Of a DNA stretch of 46,841 bases, positions 7,579-16,465 are shown one piece after another. The position numbers and the translations under genes were made by a program. This DNA is from Nostoc sp. FACHB-152 (GTDB taxonomy: Bacteria; Cyanobacteriota; Cyanobacteriia; Cyanobacteriales; Nostocaceae): assembly GCF_014697475.1 (NCBI RefSeq), contig NZ_JACJRV010000056.1, positions 1-46,841 of the forward strand, in the 5' to 3' direction. The notes under the pieces are model-generated. The model was not told the DNA's origin. It made no database searches and saw only the letters and a program-made list of their open reading frames with translations. Each line of letters starts with the position of its first letter. The stretch's first letter is position 1.

Positions 7579-10110
7579 ATGGTAGCCCTGTTCAAAGGAA
7601 ACGAGACCGTTGACTGCTCCGTTATGCCAGGGGCGATCGCCTCCAAACCAGTAGAAGTTACCAAAACTAACCCTTGCCCCCACTGCTCTAAACCGGACTG
7701 GTGCTACTCCATCGGTGAACTAACAGTCTGCAATCGAGATGCCGAACCCGCTACTGGGTGGGAGAGGACATCTAAAACTGACCGCAACGGCAAACCATAC
7801 TACGCACCAGCCACAGCCAAAAAATCGCCCCGTCCCCAAGGCAAGAAAGAATATATTTACACCGACACAGCAGGTAATCCCTTAATCAAAGTAACTGTTA
7901 TTCGTCCAGGGAAGACCAAAGATAAGGATGTCTTTCAGGAATATTGGCAAGGTACACATTGGCATAGAGCCAAAGACTTGACAGCAGAATTAAAACGTTC
8001 CTACCAGCAACAAATCACCATTTATCGTTATGCCGAAGTCCAAGAGGCGATCGCTGCTGGTAGACCTATATTTATGGTCGAAGGTGAGGAAATAGCCGAT
8101 ATTCTCTGGGCAATGGACATACCTGCCACCACCACAATCGGCGGTGCTGGTAAGTATCGCGCTTATGGTAACTACCAAGATTCTTTAGTTGGTGCTAACC
8201 TAGTTCTTTGTCCCGACCGTGACGAACCAGGGCTAAAGCACATGGAAGATATTAATGAAGACTTCCCAGATGCCAAGTGGTTGTATGCCCCACCCAATGA
8301 TTTTTACTGGACACACTTACCCAAACATGGCGGATTAGATATTAAAGACTGGGTACAAGATGGGGCAACAGCCGAAGACATCCTACAAGCCATCGAGGAT
8401 AGACGAGTCGTCGTTGATGCGCTCAATAAAACCCTGTCCCTGGAAGCCCAACGGGATAGGCCCACCGAAAGTAAACTGGAGCAAAAATTGAATGCTATTC
8501 GTGCCGTCTGGGGAGGTCGCCTACGCTGGAATATCCTCAAAAAGCAAGTTGAGTTAGACGGGCAAAGACTACCACTTGACCGGATTGATTTAAAAGTGGC
8601 AATTCATGTTCATATCGATATCAGCAAGGAACAAGCTAAAGGCATTGTCTTAGAACTAGCTCTAGCCAACCCATACAATCCAGTAGTTGAGTATTTAGAA
8701 TCAGTAGCCCAGCGTTACCCCAACGTAGATGTCAATTTCTTGGATAAATTAGCCGAACGTTACTTCGGTACTAAAGACCCCTTACACGCTGCACTAATGA
8801 AACGGACTTTAATTGCAGCTGTAGCTAGGGCATTTGAGCCGGGGTGTAAACACGATGAAATTACCATCCTCCAAGGTAAGCAGAAATCCCTCAAATCCAC
8901 ATTCTGGGAAGTCTTAGCTGGGGAGGAATTTTTCACCGATGACCTCAACGGCACAGAGAAAGACGAGATTTTAAAAATTAGCCAGTATTGGATTTTAGAA
9001 TATGCTGAGTTTGAGAACGCCTACAAGAAAAAGGATGTCTCCCAACTCAAAGCGTTTCTGTCGAGAAAGAAAGACTCAATGCGTCGCCCTTATGGTACTG
9101 ATATTGAAGATTTCCCCCGTCCATCAATCCTAGTAGGAACTACCAATTTAGATGAATTTCTCTATGACCCCACTGGGGAACGTCGCTTTTGGGTAATTAA
9201 GGTCTTATTCAAGAAAATACCCATTGACCTACTCAAGCAAGAACGGGATTTAATTTGGGCAACGGCTGTAGCTGCCTACCGTAATGGTGAACAATGGCGA
9301 CTGACTGACACTGAAGATGAATGGTTAGACGCAGCCAATAAACAATACCAAAGCACCGACACATGGGAATCGGCGGTGATGGCTTGGGCTGAGTTACACA
9401 AGGAAGTATCTGTGGGAGAAATCCTCAGCGATGTTCTCAAAATTGAGTTAGCCAAACAAACTAAAGCCGAACAAAACCGAGTCGCCGCTATCTTACGTTC
9501 TCACGGGTGGACAAGAGGCGATCGCAAACGGGTAAACGGTCGGTTAATTCGTCCCTGGATTCGACCCCAACCAGAGGTGGAACAAGAGGTGGAACGGGGG
9601 GTGGAACGGGGGGTGGAACAGGAGGTGGAACAGCCTCAAACCCTGATTAAACCAGACTTACAGCCAGAGTGTTCCACCTGTTCCACAAATTCCCTCCAAA
9701 CTTTGCCAAATTTTGATAGCAGTAATGAAACTGCTCAAGGGATACCGCCCCAAACGACAGTGCCAGAAATAACCGCACAAGAAACAACAGCGTTAGAAAA
9801 AAATCAAAAAAGTTTAGAGGGACAGGGGGTGGAACAACCTGTAGGCGAGCTTAAAACCCAGTCACCACAAGCAATAGAAACCTGTTCCACCTCCCGTTCC
9901 ACCCCCTGTTCCACCTTGAGATTAACCAGTGAGGAGGAACTACTCAGCAATGTGGAATTGATTAGAAGGTGTATTGCGGATCAGTCTTGGGAGATGATTG
10001 CCACGCTGACAGAAAAATGGACTGTTGAGTTGAAATCGGCTGTTTGGAATTTATTAACACTAGAAGAACGTTCAAGAATCAACGCGCTCAAAGCCCATAA
10101 CCAAACTTAA
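7579..10110 (+). CDS. Plasmid replication protein: zinc finger, TOPRIM primase and VirE-type helicase domains
   Basis: 843 residues. A CHC2-like zinc site uses Cys33, Cys36, Cys42 and Cys51. A TOPRIM-like segment at about 150-215 includes FMVEGEEIAD and LVLCPDRDEPG. The VirE/SF3-like ATPase at about 425-560 has LQGKQKSLKST (about 431-441), ILVGTTN and ERRFWVI. This layout is that of plasmid and phage primase-helicases, so it is the best candidate replication initiator. The C-terminal linker (about 665-790) is low-complexity and is encoded by GTGGAAC repeats in both orientations. The start is backed by AAAGGA 8 nt upstream of the ATG. Confidence 0.75.
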   Translation: MVALFKGNETVDCSVMPGAIASKPVEVTKTNPCPHCSKPDWCYSIGELTVCNRDAEPATGWERTSKTDRNGKPYYAPATAKKSPRPQGKKEYIYTDTAGNPLIKVTVIRPGKTKDKDVFQEYWQGTHWHRAKDLTAELKRSYQQQITIYRYAEVQEAIAAGRPIFMVEGEEIADILWAMDIPATTTIGGAGKYRAYGNYQDSLVGANLVLCPDRDEPGLKHMEDINEDFPDAKWLYAPPNDFYWTHLPKHGGLDIKDWVQDGATAEDILQAIEDRRVVVDALNKTLSLEAQRDRPTESKLEQKLNAIRAVWGGRLRWNILKKQVELDGQRLPLDRIDLKVAIHVHIDISKEQAKGIVLELALANPYNPVVEYLESVAQRYPNVDVNFLDKLAERYFGTKDPLHAALMKRTLIAAVARAFEPGCKHDEITILQGKQKSLKSTFWEVLAGEEFFTDDLNGTEKDEILKISQYWILEYAEFENAYKKKDVSQLKAFLSRKKDSMRRPYGTDIEDFPRPSILVGTTNLDEFLYDPTGERRFWVIKVLFKKIPIDLLKQERDLIWATAVAAYRNGEQWRLTDTEDEWLDAANKQYQSTDTWESAVMAWAELHKEVSVGEILSDVLKIELAKQTKAEQNRVAAILRSHGWTRGDRKRVNGRLIRPWIRPQPEVEQEVERGVERGVEQEVEQPQTLIKPDLQPECSTCSTNSLQTLPNFDSSNETAQGIPPQTTVPEITAQETTALEKNQKSLEGQGVEQPVGELKTQSPQAIETCSTSRSTPCSTLRLTSEEELLSNVELIRRCIADQSWEMIATLTEKWTVELKSAVWNLLTLEERSRINALKAHNQT
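9574..9914. repeat. GTGGAAC iterons inside the replication gene, both orientations
   Basis: Five tandem 12-bp units (9574-9633) carry GGTGGAAC, encoding EVEQ/GVER repeats. Inverted copies GTTCCAC lie at 9671 and 9680, a direct copy at 9829 and three inverted copies at 12-bp spacing at 9884, 9896 and 9908. That is eleven copies in 340 bp. They may be replication iterons inside the gene or a small dispersed repeat that expanded. Confidence 0.65.
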
Positions 10111-10163
10111 GGCTAAGGAAACAGCACAAAGATAGGTGAAAATTAGGCGTTTCTAGTGGAATT

Positions 10164-10841
10164 ATGGACACGAATGAACAACAAATCCTCAAATCATGGG
10201 CAATAAATGCCGAAAGGTGGACGCGCGTAGTTCAGCAAAAGCTTCTAGATAGCCGTGTTCTAGTTACAGACAACGCTATAGTAAAAGCCGTAGTTGAACT
10301 AAAACCACAAACATTCTTAGATATAGGGTGTGGTGAAGGTTGGTTGTGTCGGGAACTATGGGAGCGTGGGTTTGATGGCTGGGGAGTAGATGCTATTGCC
10401 CAAATGGTGGAAACAGCACTCGGCAATGGGGATGAGCGCTTTGTTGTCAGTTCCTACCGTGATTTGCCCTTACAGAGCTTTGGCAGCATAAAACAGTTTG
10501 ACTGCTTCATCTGTAACTTTTCTGTTCTAGGAGAAAACACCGTATTTGAGATAGCCCAGGCGGGTCAAAGCCTGTTAGAGCCGAATGGGAAAATAATTAT
10601 TCAAACACTGCACCCTCACATTGCTTGTGGTGAATTGCCATACGAGAATGGATGGCGCGAGACTAGCTGGCTTGGAATAGGAGACGAAGAATTTCATCCG
10701 GCTCCTTGGTACTTTAGAACAGTTTCATCATGGATTGAGGAATTTCATCGGCGCAATTACCGATTACTCAAGTTAATCGAACCTATCCACCCAAAGACCA
10801 ACTCCCCAGCCTCAATATTATTCATCTTTGAACAGCAGTGA
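10164..10841 (+). CDS. SAM-dependent methyltransferase (class I)
   Basis: 225 residues. Motif I is FLDIGCGEGW (about 51-60), followed by the acidic strand GWGVDA (about 73-78) and the later motif DCFICNFSVL (about 113-122). These mark a Rossmann-fold methyltransferase of the UbiE/small-molecule type. No DNA-methyltransferase catalytic motif (DPPY or PC) is present, so a small-molecule or protein substrate is more likely. It follows the replication gene by 53 bases on the same strand but has no obvious link with it. Confidence 0.75.
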   Translation: MDTNEQQILKSWAINAERWTRVVQQKLLDSRVLVTDNAIVKAVVELKPQTFLDIGCGEGWLCRELWERGFDGWGVDAIAQMVETALGNGDERFVVSSYRDLPLQSFGSIKQFDCFICNFSVLGENTVFEIAQAGQSLLEPNGKIIIQTLHPHIACGELPYENGWRETSWLGIGDEEFHPAPWYFRTVSSWIEEFHRRNYRLLKLIEPIHPKTNSPASILFIFEQQ

Positions 10842-10854
10842 TAGAGACTGTTAG

Positions 10855-12636
10855 CTAGAGAGTCATATTCTCGCTTTGGTTTGGCTGTTGAAATAACTGC
10901 TTTTGATAATCAAGAAGCTGCTGATTCCAATCTTTGGCTTTGGGCTTTAGCCTTTTGGACTGTGGCAGTAGTTCCAATACAGCCCGTGCATCTGCATCGC
11001 CAGCATTGTCTGTGTCAAATGCCACTTGTACAAGAGGAATGTTCCGCAATTGCTCCACTGGTAAGCTGTTGGGGTTATCTACTGCCAGAAAGAGCGTTCT
11101 AGTCGTTGGCGCACCTTGAACCTGATACTCCAGCATGGCAAAGGAGATGGCATCAATGGGCGACTTCAAAAGCACCAATTTCTCGACTGCATCAGTAGGC
11201 TGTCCACCCAAGTGGAAGTAAAACCAACCTTTACGCCGCTTAGTCCCTTTCTCATAACCCTTAAAACTGTTGTTCTCGGAGCGTGTCCCGCGCAGGAATG
11301 CACCGCTTGGTTGTCCGTCTAGATTCCGCATCACAAACACAGCGTTTTGTTGGTCATCAGCATAAACCAGTCCAGTGCTGTGTAGAAGTTGCACAAAATC
11401 TTGGGGTAAGCCCCGTTTCTGGGTAAGGTAATGTTCTACTCCTGGCCAATTGGCTTCATCCTCAACTCTTAGCTGGAACTGGGGACGAGGTTCTGACTGG
11501 ATAATCTCAGTAGTCACTTGACGAGCGTGAGCTAGAGCCGCCCGTTCTGCCCCAGCTTCCCCAAATCGCTCATGCAACCAGACAAGAGCCAGCCGGAAAT
11601 TGCAGTTGTTAACGTGCATCACCAAATCAATCGCACCGCCACCGCCTTTGGAGTGTTCGGGTGCAAAGTCATAAAACTTCGACCCATCTATATTAATGAT
11701 GTGTCCGTGGCCTTTCCACCTTTCATGATCATGATTTAGCCCCAACTCCCAGGCAACATCCTCCAGGGGCAAGTCGCGCAGAAGTTGAGTCTTTAACTCA
11801 AGCTCGCGTACCCGTTTTTCTAGTTGCTGCCGCTCCTTCTCGCTAGCCCTCGCCCGTTGTTCTGCCCGTTCTAATCGCTGTTGCATAAACTTACGGTCAG
11901 CCAATTGGTGGTTAATTGCTTGGAACTGGTCATCTGACTGAATCCTGGCTACATAACTACTAGCTGATTCAAATGGCGTTGGTGCTAATTGGTTATTCCC
12001 CAGGACTGCGGTGAGTGGTTCACTATTAACCGCTTGGTAATACTCTTTTACTTTAGTGTGGGTTGCCTTACTGCCCTTAACCCCCCGTTCAATGCCCAAA
12101 GGAGCGAGTGCAGCAGCATAACTGTCTTGGAGCTTGGATAACTTGATTCTTCCCTGTCCACCTCTGCCGCCAAACATCGCGTCATGACTGATTCTCCCGG
12201 TTTTCTCGTTGACTGGCACGATGTAGGCGTGGATATGTGGGGTACTTTCATCCAGGTGCAGTTCTGCCCTGACGCACTTTGACCCATAGTTTTGAGCTAG
12301 CCAATCACGAGATGCGATCGCCCATTGTTGCATCAGTGAATCAGACCATTGCCCAGAAACAGATGGATTTAAGGGGCGGAAATATTCAGGCGATGCCGAG
12401 AGAAACATTTCGGTGCATAACACCGCATCCTTTCGAGGGCGATGCTTGAGCGCAGAGATTTTCTCTTTGACTATCTCCTCTAAAGAGCGTGAGTCTTCTT
12501 CCCCAATCAACCGGACATTCTCTTTAGTTGGATCTGCGTTGGGTGTTTCTCTGTTCCTTAACACATGGTCATCACTTCCAGCCACATTACCAAATGTTTT
12601 GAGTTTCTCAATCCTGAGAATCGTCAGGGGCGACAT
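10855..12636 (-). CDS. MobV-family relaxase with CHC2-like and TOPRIM C-terminal domains
   Basis: 593 residues. The N-terminal part has the MobV/Pre signature HLDESTPHIH (127-136), with its histidines as metal ligands for nicking at oriT. A coiled coil follows (about 245-285), then a DUF3991-like zinc-finger-type domain (about 290-370), then a TOPRIM part (about 480-570) with DTDNAGD. Relaxases cut one strand and pilot it into a recipient; a fused primase-like tail could prime the complementary strand. No mating-pair genes are present, so the plasmid would be mobilisable, not self-transmissible. The gene reads away from the iteron region that could hold oriT. Confidence 0.8.
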   Translation of the reverse strand: MSPLTILRIEKLKTFGNVAGSDDHVLRNRETPNADPTKENVRLIGEEDSRSLEEIVKEKISALKHRPRKDAVLCTEMFLSASPEYFRPLNPSVSGQWSDSLMQQWAIASRDWLAQNYGSKCVRAELHLDESTPHIHAYIVPVNEKTGRISHDAMFGGRGGQGRIKLSKLQDSYAAALAPLGIERGVKGSKATHTKVKEYYQAVNSEPLTAVLGNNQLAPTPFESASSYVARIQSDDQFQAINHQLADRKFMQQRLERAEQRARASEKERQQLEKRVRELELKTQLLRDLPLEDVAWELGLNHDHERWKGHGHIINIDGSKFYDFAPEHSKGGGGAIDLVMHVNNCNFRLALVWLHERFGEAGAERAALAHARQVTTEIIQSEPRPQFQLRVEDEANWPGVEHYLTQKRGLPQDFVQLLHSTGLVYADDQQNAVFVMRNLDGQPSGAFLRGTRSENNSFKGYEKGTKRRKGWFYFHLGGQPTDAVEKLVLLKSPIDAISFAMLEYQVQGAPTTRTLFLAVDNPNSLPVEQLRNIPLVQVAFDTDNAGDADARAVLELLPQSKRLKPKAKDWNQQLLDYQKQLFQQPNQSENMTL

Positions 12637-12698
12637 AGAGGATTTATACTACAAATGCAGCACTTTGTACTACTCAAAAACCCCGTAGGGCGAACGAC

Positions 12699-12755
12699 GG
12701 TTTCGTGTCATGAGCGCAGCGAGGGATGGCGCAGCCACCCGCAGGGCGTGAAACC
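12699..12755. repeat. Small dispersed repeat of Nostoc type
   Basis: GGTTTC (12699-12704) and GAAACC (12750-12755) enclose the block GATGGCGCAGCCACCCGCAG. Relatives of that block occur at 25963-25992 and 30652-30680. Repeats of this kind are common in Nostocales intergenic DNA. Confidence 0.6.
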
Positions 12756-12867
12756 ATAGTGAGTATGGTATACATTATACCCCAGCCCTAAATCCACTTT
12801 TGGGGTAGAAATCCTTCACAATCCCTGGTGCAAAAATCCCCTCAACTCACCCTTTAGAGGGGAAAAT

Positions 12868-12932
12868 GACAGTCGTTTGACAGTCGTAGGGTAGGGGAGA
12901 TTTGACTGTCTTTTGACTGTGGTTTGACAGTC
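12868..12932. repeat. Five 11-bp-phased iterons, core TTTGAC(A/T)GT
   Basis: GACAGTC or its mirror GACTGT(C/G) starts at 12868, 12879, 12904, 12915 and 12926. The spacing is exactly 11 bp within each group, so all sites face the same side of the helix. This is typical of Rep or partition/relaxosome protein binding. Confidence 0.7.
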
Positions 12933-13056
12933 GTTTGGTATATTAAAGGGGTGATTACGGGGTGTTTACGGGGGATTTTGACATCGGAAAATTTTTAGTA
13001 TTAATTAAAACAATGGCTTACTAATAATCTACTTTAATTTGGTAGGAATACAGAAT

Positions 13057-13323
13057 ATGGAGCAACCTAATCTGGAAGTGCTTTCGATTAAGCGTAGTCA
13101 TGACAGTAGCGATGGTCAGCTACTGCAATTTTTACGAGAGCGTGAGCGTACTATGTCGGGCAGAGGTCTGACTAAAATTGTTCTCAACACTTTAAGGATG
13201 TGCTGGTGGCCTTTTGTTCTCAAGAGTCAGGGTGCTGACAAAAACACTTTAAGGACTGCTGTGATTTCCTGTGTCTCACAGTTGGAATTACAGATTTACT
13301 TGCTCAAGCAGTTACTCGATTGA
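13057..13323 (+). CDS. Hypothetical small plasmid protein between iteron arrays, 88 aa
   Basis: I prefer the ATG at 13057 (MEQPNLEVLSIKRSHDSSDG), which follows a purine-rich stretch, over an upstream alternative start at 13039. The protein is basic, with RERERTMSGRGLTKIVLNTL in the middle and a C-terminal helix. It is divergent from the relaxase gene and lies between two phased iteron arrays, so a DNA-binding accessory for mobilisation or replication is plausible. No family recognised. Confidence 0.5.
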   Translation: MEQPNLEVLSIKRSHDSSDGQLLQFLRERERTMSGRGLTKIVLNTLRMCWWPFVLKSQGADKNTLRTAVISCVSQLELQIYLLKQLLD

Positions 13324-13477
13324 GCAATTCTTTGAAGTACGCTTGCAACATCGCCGTCAAAACTTTTTTGCGTACTGTGCGAGAGTTTGGGTCAGGAAAA
13401 ATGGGCGGATAAATCAGGGTCGCTTATGAGGCTTTTGGGGTACACATCCTTAGATTTACCTTTGATTTACCTTATAA

Positions 13478-13658
13478 ATGCCATTAAAATGCCATTGCGA
13501 AACCTTATTTTTGGCAAAATGACCAAATTTTTCAAAAATTTAATTTGAGGCAGCAGTAAATCCTTACATCTGCCATTGCTATGCCATTTCCATGCCATTG
13601 GTTTACCTTATATTTGCCTTTTTTAAGAAATCCTTCTAAATACCTTATAAATGCCTTT
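13478..13658. repeat. TGCCATT iterons phased at 11 bp
   Basis: ATGCCATT occurs at 13478, 13489, 13581 and 13592, with a CTGCCATT at 13570 and a variant ATGCCTTT at 13651. The steps are 11 bp inside each cluster. CTTATAAATGCC or a close form also recurs (about 13471, 13607 and 13644). The region between the two genes (13324-13691) has no reading frame and is a strong origin or centromere candidate. Confidence 0.65.
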
Positions 13659-13691
13659 GGGGTTAAATAATAGTTAGGGTGCGAAGTTTAT

Positions 13692-13985
13692 ATGAAGCCA
13701 AGAAAAGTTAGTATCAATCCGCCTAAGATGTCTGTTGATAAAAAGGAACTGGTACGCCGCGTTTCCCAACGTTTGAGTAAACCTACTGGAGCAGTTGAAG
13801 AAATTATTGATGCCACCCTTGAAGAAATTTATGAATCTCTAAAACTTGGGGACAGTGTTGCTCTACGGAACTTCGGCACTTTCTATGTCAGAACAGGGCG
13901 AGATTGCTGGGTGTTTAAGTTCAATCCCTCACAACGGTTACGTCAAGCGTTTGGGTGGTCGTCTACTCATAAGCCCAAGCCCTAA
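13692..13985 (+). CDS. HU/IHF-like DNA-bending protein
   Basis: 97 residues. The segment MSVDKKELVRRVSQRLSKPT and IIDATLEEIYESLKLGDSVA matches the dimerisation helices of HU/IHF. RNFGTFYVRTGRD is the characteristic strand region, and the arm is shorter than usual. HU-like proteins bend DNA at replication and recombination sites. It sits next to phased iterons, which fits a role in assembling the origin or relaxosome. Confidence 0.75.
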   Translation: MKPRKVSINPPKMSVDKKELVRRVSQRLSKPTGAVEEIIDATLEEIYESLKLGDSVALRNFGTFYVRTGRDCWVFKFNPSQRLRQAFGWSSTHKPKP

Positions 13986-13986
13986 C

Positions 13987-14109
13987 ATGACAGAAAATGG
14001 GTTTGAAGTAGTTGATGCAGGGCTGCAAATTTTCGAGAAAAAGCCCAAGGAGCCTAAACCAGATGTAGAAGCAGAGGCTGCTTCTGAAGTAACTGGGGTA
14101 CCTTCATAA
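13987..14109 (+). CDS. Possible small ORF downstream of the HU-like gene, 40 aa
   Basis: Starts MTENGFEVVDAGLQIFEKKP and ends GVPS, beginning one base after the HU-like stop. It is very acidic at the end (Glu/Lys/Pro). Close spacing suggests re-initiation, and a strong hairpin follows at 14137. There is no homology evidence. Confidence 0.3.
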   Translation: MTENGFEVVDAGLQIFEKKPKEPKPDVEAEAASEVTGVPS

Positions 14110-14136
14110 AGGTATAAAAAGCATTCAACAGTAAAT

Positions 14137-14172
14137 TTCCACCTCTGCCAATATCTCATTGGAGAGGTGGAA
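14137..14172 (+). terminator. Strong hairpin after the HU-like gene
   Basis: TTCCACCTCT-CCAAT pairs with ATTGG-AGAGGTGGAA, 15 bp with a single bulged G and a 5-nt loop. There is no clear T run on either strand, so it could be a protected RNA end or a weak bidirectional terminator between this gene and the convergent GIY-YIG gene. Confidence 0.55.
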
Positions 14173-14275
14173 GCAATCTTAATTGGCGATTCTACGAGAT
14201 TCTAAATAGGTTTACTGCTAACTATATATCGTACCTATGCCCTAATGATTGTAATTAAAATTGAATTTGGTCTAG

Positions 14276-15109
14276 TTATTTATTAATCCAAAGTAATGGA
14301 ATAGGATCTTTTTCATAAAAACATATACCCAAAAATTCATGAGAATATTTGCTGCTCATTTCGGCTAAACCAACTTTAGTGAGCGCTCGTAACTTAATTC
14401 CAGCAAGCTCTTTAGTATCCGTACTCAATTTTAAATTTTTATAGTAATGAGTAGGAGTGATATGAATAAGAACTCCATTACAAGCGACTTGCCAATAATT
14501 ATTGTATGAAAGATTTTTCCGAGCATTTACTTTTTGCGCTCTACTACCTGGACGAACAACTTCCCCAAATATTCTTCCGTATCTATTCCACTGAAATTTT
14601 AGACTGGTATTTTTATCCTTATTCTCTTGTATAAAATTTTTAATCCTTGCTGCTGTTCCTTTTGGTGAACAGTCTGTCCAGTCATATTTTAAATAAACAT
14701 TTGTTAGTTCATCGTTGCTTTTATATTGGATACCAGTAATAATTAAACGTCTAGATAAACTCTTTAAAAATTCTTTAAAAATTTGCTCTGAAGGAATAAT
14801 CATAGAAGATTCAACTTCTGTTCCGTTGAGTAAAGGATGAAACTTTTTAATTAAATATTTTTCTGCCTCTGCTAATCCTGAATCATTCCAAGCTATCCAA
14901 GCTATCTTTACTGGATATTTTTTATCAATCTCTTCTAGTTGGTATTGACGATGATGATTTTTCCATCTGGCTGCTAAATTAGTAGCTTGTCCTATGTAGA
15001 GAAGCCGATTATCTGAATCTATTGCAAAGTAAATAGCAGTACAACTAGGAAGATTTTTCAATTCACATAACTGAACGCAAGGCAACTCAAAAGGATTAAT
15101 CAATGTCAT
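14276..15109 (-). CDS. GIY-YIG nuclease-domain protein (paralogue of 34299-35279)
   Basis: 277 residues. The N-terminal GIY-YIG domain has the first Tyr in CTAIYFAID, the second in LLYIGQATNL, the Arg in AARW, the metal-binding Glu in EAEKYL and the Asn in PLLNGT, so all catalytic positions look intact. The C-terminal 180 residues are unrecognised. The same two-part layout recurs at 34299-35279, so this is a small family kept twice on the plasmid. A restriction-like or mobile-element nuclease role is possible; no partner is evident. Confidence 0.75.
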   Translation of the reverse strand: MTLINPFELPCVQLCELKNLPSCTAIYFAIDSDNRLLYIGQATNLAARWKNHHRQYQLEEIDKKYPVKIAWIAWNDSGLAEAEKYLIKKFHPLLNGTEVESSMIIPSEQIFKEFLKSLSRRLIITGIQYKSNDELTNVYLKYDWTDCSPKGTAARIKNFIQENKDKNTSLKFQWNRYGRIFGEVVRPGSRAQKVNARKNLSYNNYWQVACNGVLIHITPTHYYKNLKLSTDTKELAGIKLRALTKVGLAEMSSKYSHEFLGICFYEKDPIPLLWINK

Positions 15110-15309
15110 TGGCAGCTTTTTTTTAAATTGCTTTCAGTTATTTTTTACTTGTGCTAATTAGTATAAGTAAACCAAACTTTATACAAAATTTAAGAAGAGT
15201 AAGGAAGTTTTCATTAATTACTACGAAGTAGAAAAAATTTACTTAGTTTAAGCTGAGACGGTGCAGACTACTTTCCAAATGCACAACCAGTATAAGGAAA
15301 TACAGTGCT

Positions 15310-16431
15310 ATGGGACAACTGTTTGGTCGAATTAAGCGACTCGTCAAGGCAGAACTTAACTATTCTAAGAGCGAAATCAGCACAGATAACTATGAAGACG
15401 CTGTAGCATTAGCGGTACTAGGAGGCGTAGCAGGTGCATCCCTTGGCAAAATAGGGATACTTGCAAAGGGTACTGGCTTGAGCGTTGGTACTGTTCCTTT
15501 AACTGCTACAGGTGCTTTAACTGGTCTTGCCTTGTATGAAGCTATAAGACTAATCACACTGGCGGATACTTCATCTGTTGGTGCAGCAGCAATTGGAGCG
15601 TCTGTTGGGGGTGGTATTTCTGCTGCCATTGGTGGTGTGGGAGTTGCCACGGGGGGAACTGCCTTTGCTGTTGGTATGGCTCCTATGGTCGCTGCTGGCT
15701 CTGTAGTTGGGCTTGGGATAGCTGGCTTAAATCGGCTACTTCAACGAGGAGTTGACCCAGAAAAACTATTAGACCTAGCTATTGAGGATATGCAGCAAGA
15801 GTTGTTAAAGTTACGTCGAGCTGTAATCCCAATTATGGTTACTCAAAAACAAACGCGGCAACAGTATGAACAAGCTCAATCTGAAGTGAGTAAGTGGCAA
15901 AGACGTACACAACTGGCTTTGCAAAATGGTCATGATGATCTGGCGCGAGAAGCACTCAAGCAAAAAAAGATTTTTACCGAAAAAGCTAATACTCTTAAAG
16001 CCAATTTAGATGAACAAACTGCCTTAGTAGATGTCCTCAAAAGTCAACTAGCAGCCTTTGAAAGCAAAGTTTCTGAAGCTAGAGCTTTTAAAGTTCAGAT
16101 TCAATCCCAAATTATAGCTGCTAAAACTCAGGAGCGACTTCAAAACGTGGGTTGTAGCATGAACACCAGTAGTGCAATGGCAGCATTTGAGAGGATGGAA
16201 GCAAAAGTTTTCATGCAAGAATCCCAGAGTCAATCGTTAGTAGAGTTAGCAGGTGCAGACTTAGAAAGCCAATTTGCAGCAATAGAATCCAGTAATGAAG
16301 TAGATGAGGAATTGGCTGCTTTAAAAGCACAGATAAATTTAAAATCTCCTGTCATACTATCTAACTACACAGCTAACCAAGTAGTTGATGAAGACTTAGA
16401 AGCACTACGAAAAAAACTAGATGAATTATAG
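15310..16431 (+). CDS. PspA/IM30-family protein with an inserted glycine-rich membrane segment
   Basis: 373 residues. The first 17 residues (MGQLFGRIKRLVKAELN) match the N-terminal amphipathic helix of PspA/Vipp1. The family normally continues straight into the coiled coil. Here about 110-120 residues intervene (about 28-145), rich in Gly and Ala with GxxxG-type spacing, forming several hydrophobic segments. The family pattern resumes at GVDPEKLLDLAIEDM (147-161) and a long coiled coil follows to about 260. PspA proteins form ESCRT-III-like membrane polymers. It is followed 35 bp later by a nuclease gene on the same strand, suggesting a two-gene unit. Confidence 0.75.
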   Translation: MGQLFGRIKRLVKAELNYSKSEISTDNYEDAVALAVLGGVAGASLGKIGILAKGTGLSVGTVPLTATGALTGLALYEAIRLITLADTSSVGAAAIGASVGGGISAAIGGVGVATGGTAFAVGMAPMVAAGSVVGLGIAGLNRLLQRGVDPEKLLDLAIEDMQQELLKLRRAVIPIMVTQKQTRQQYEQAQSEVSKWQRRTQLALQNGHDDLAREALKQKKIFTEKANTLKANLDEQTALVDVLKSQLAAFESKVSEARAFKVQIQSQIIAAKTQERLQNVGCSMNTSSAMAAFERMEAKVFMQESQSQSLVELAGADLESQFAAIESSNEVDEELAALKAQINLKSPVILSNYTANQVVDEDLEALRKKLDEL

Positions 16432-16465
16432 ATTTCAAAAAACAATGCTATTAAGATAAACGTTT

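Larger units (their letters stand above)
12637..13056. other. Intergenic region upstream of the relaxase, probable oriT and iterons
   Basis: 420 bases without a gene. It holds a dispersed repeat (12699-12755), a short inverted repeat GGTAT/ATACC at 12767-12781 and five phased iterons (12868-12932). MobV relaxases usually act just upstream of their own gene, so the nick site is expected here, but no known nic sequence was recognised. Confidence 0.45.

Noticed and set aside
12767-12781. Definite oriT nick site for the MobV relaxase
   Set aside because: A small inverted repeat is present in the right place but no known MobV nic sequence could be matched, so it is only mentioned as a candidate within the intergenic entry.
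13846-14109. Alternative 87-codon frame overlapping the HU-like gene
   Set aside because: Most of it lies inside the HU-like gene in another frame. Only the last 40 codons after the HU stop are listed, as a weak candidate.
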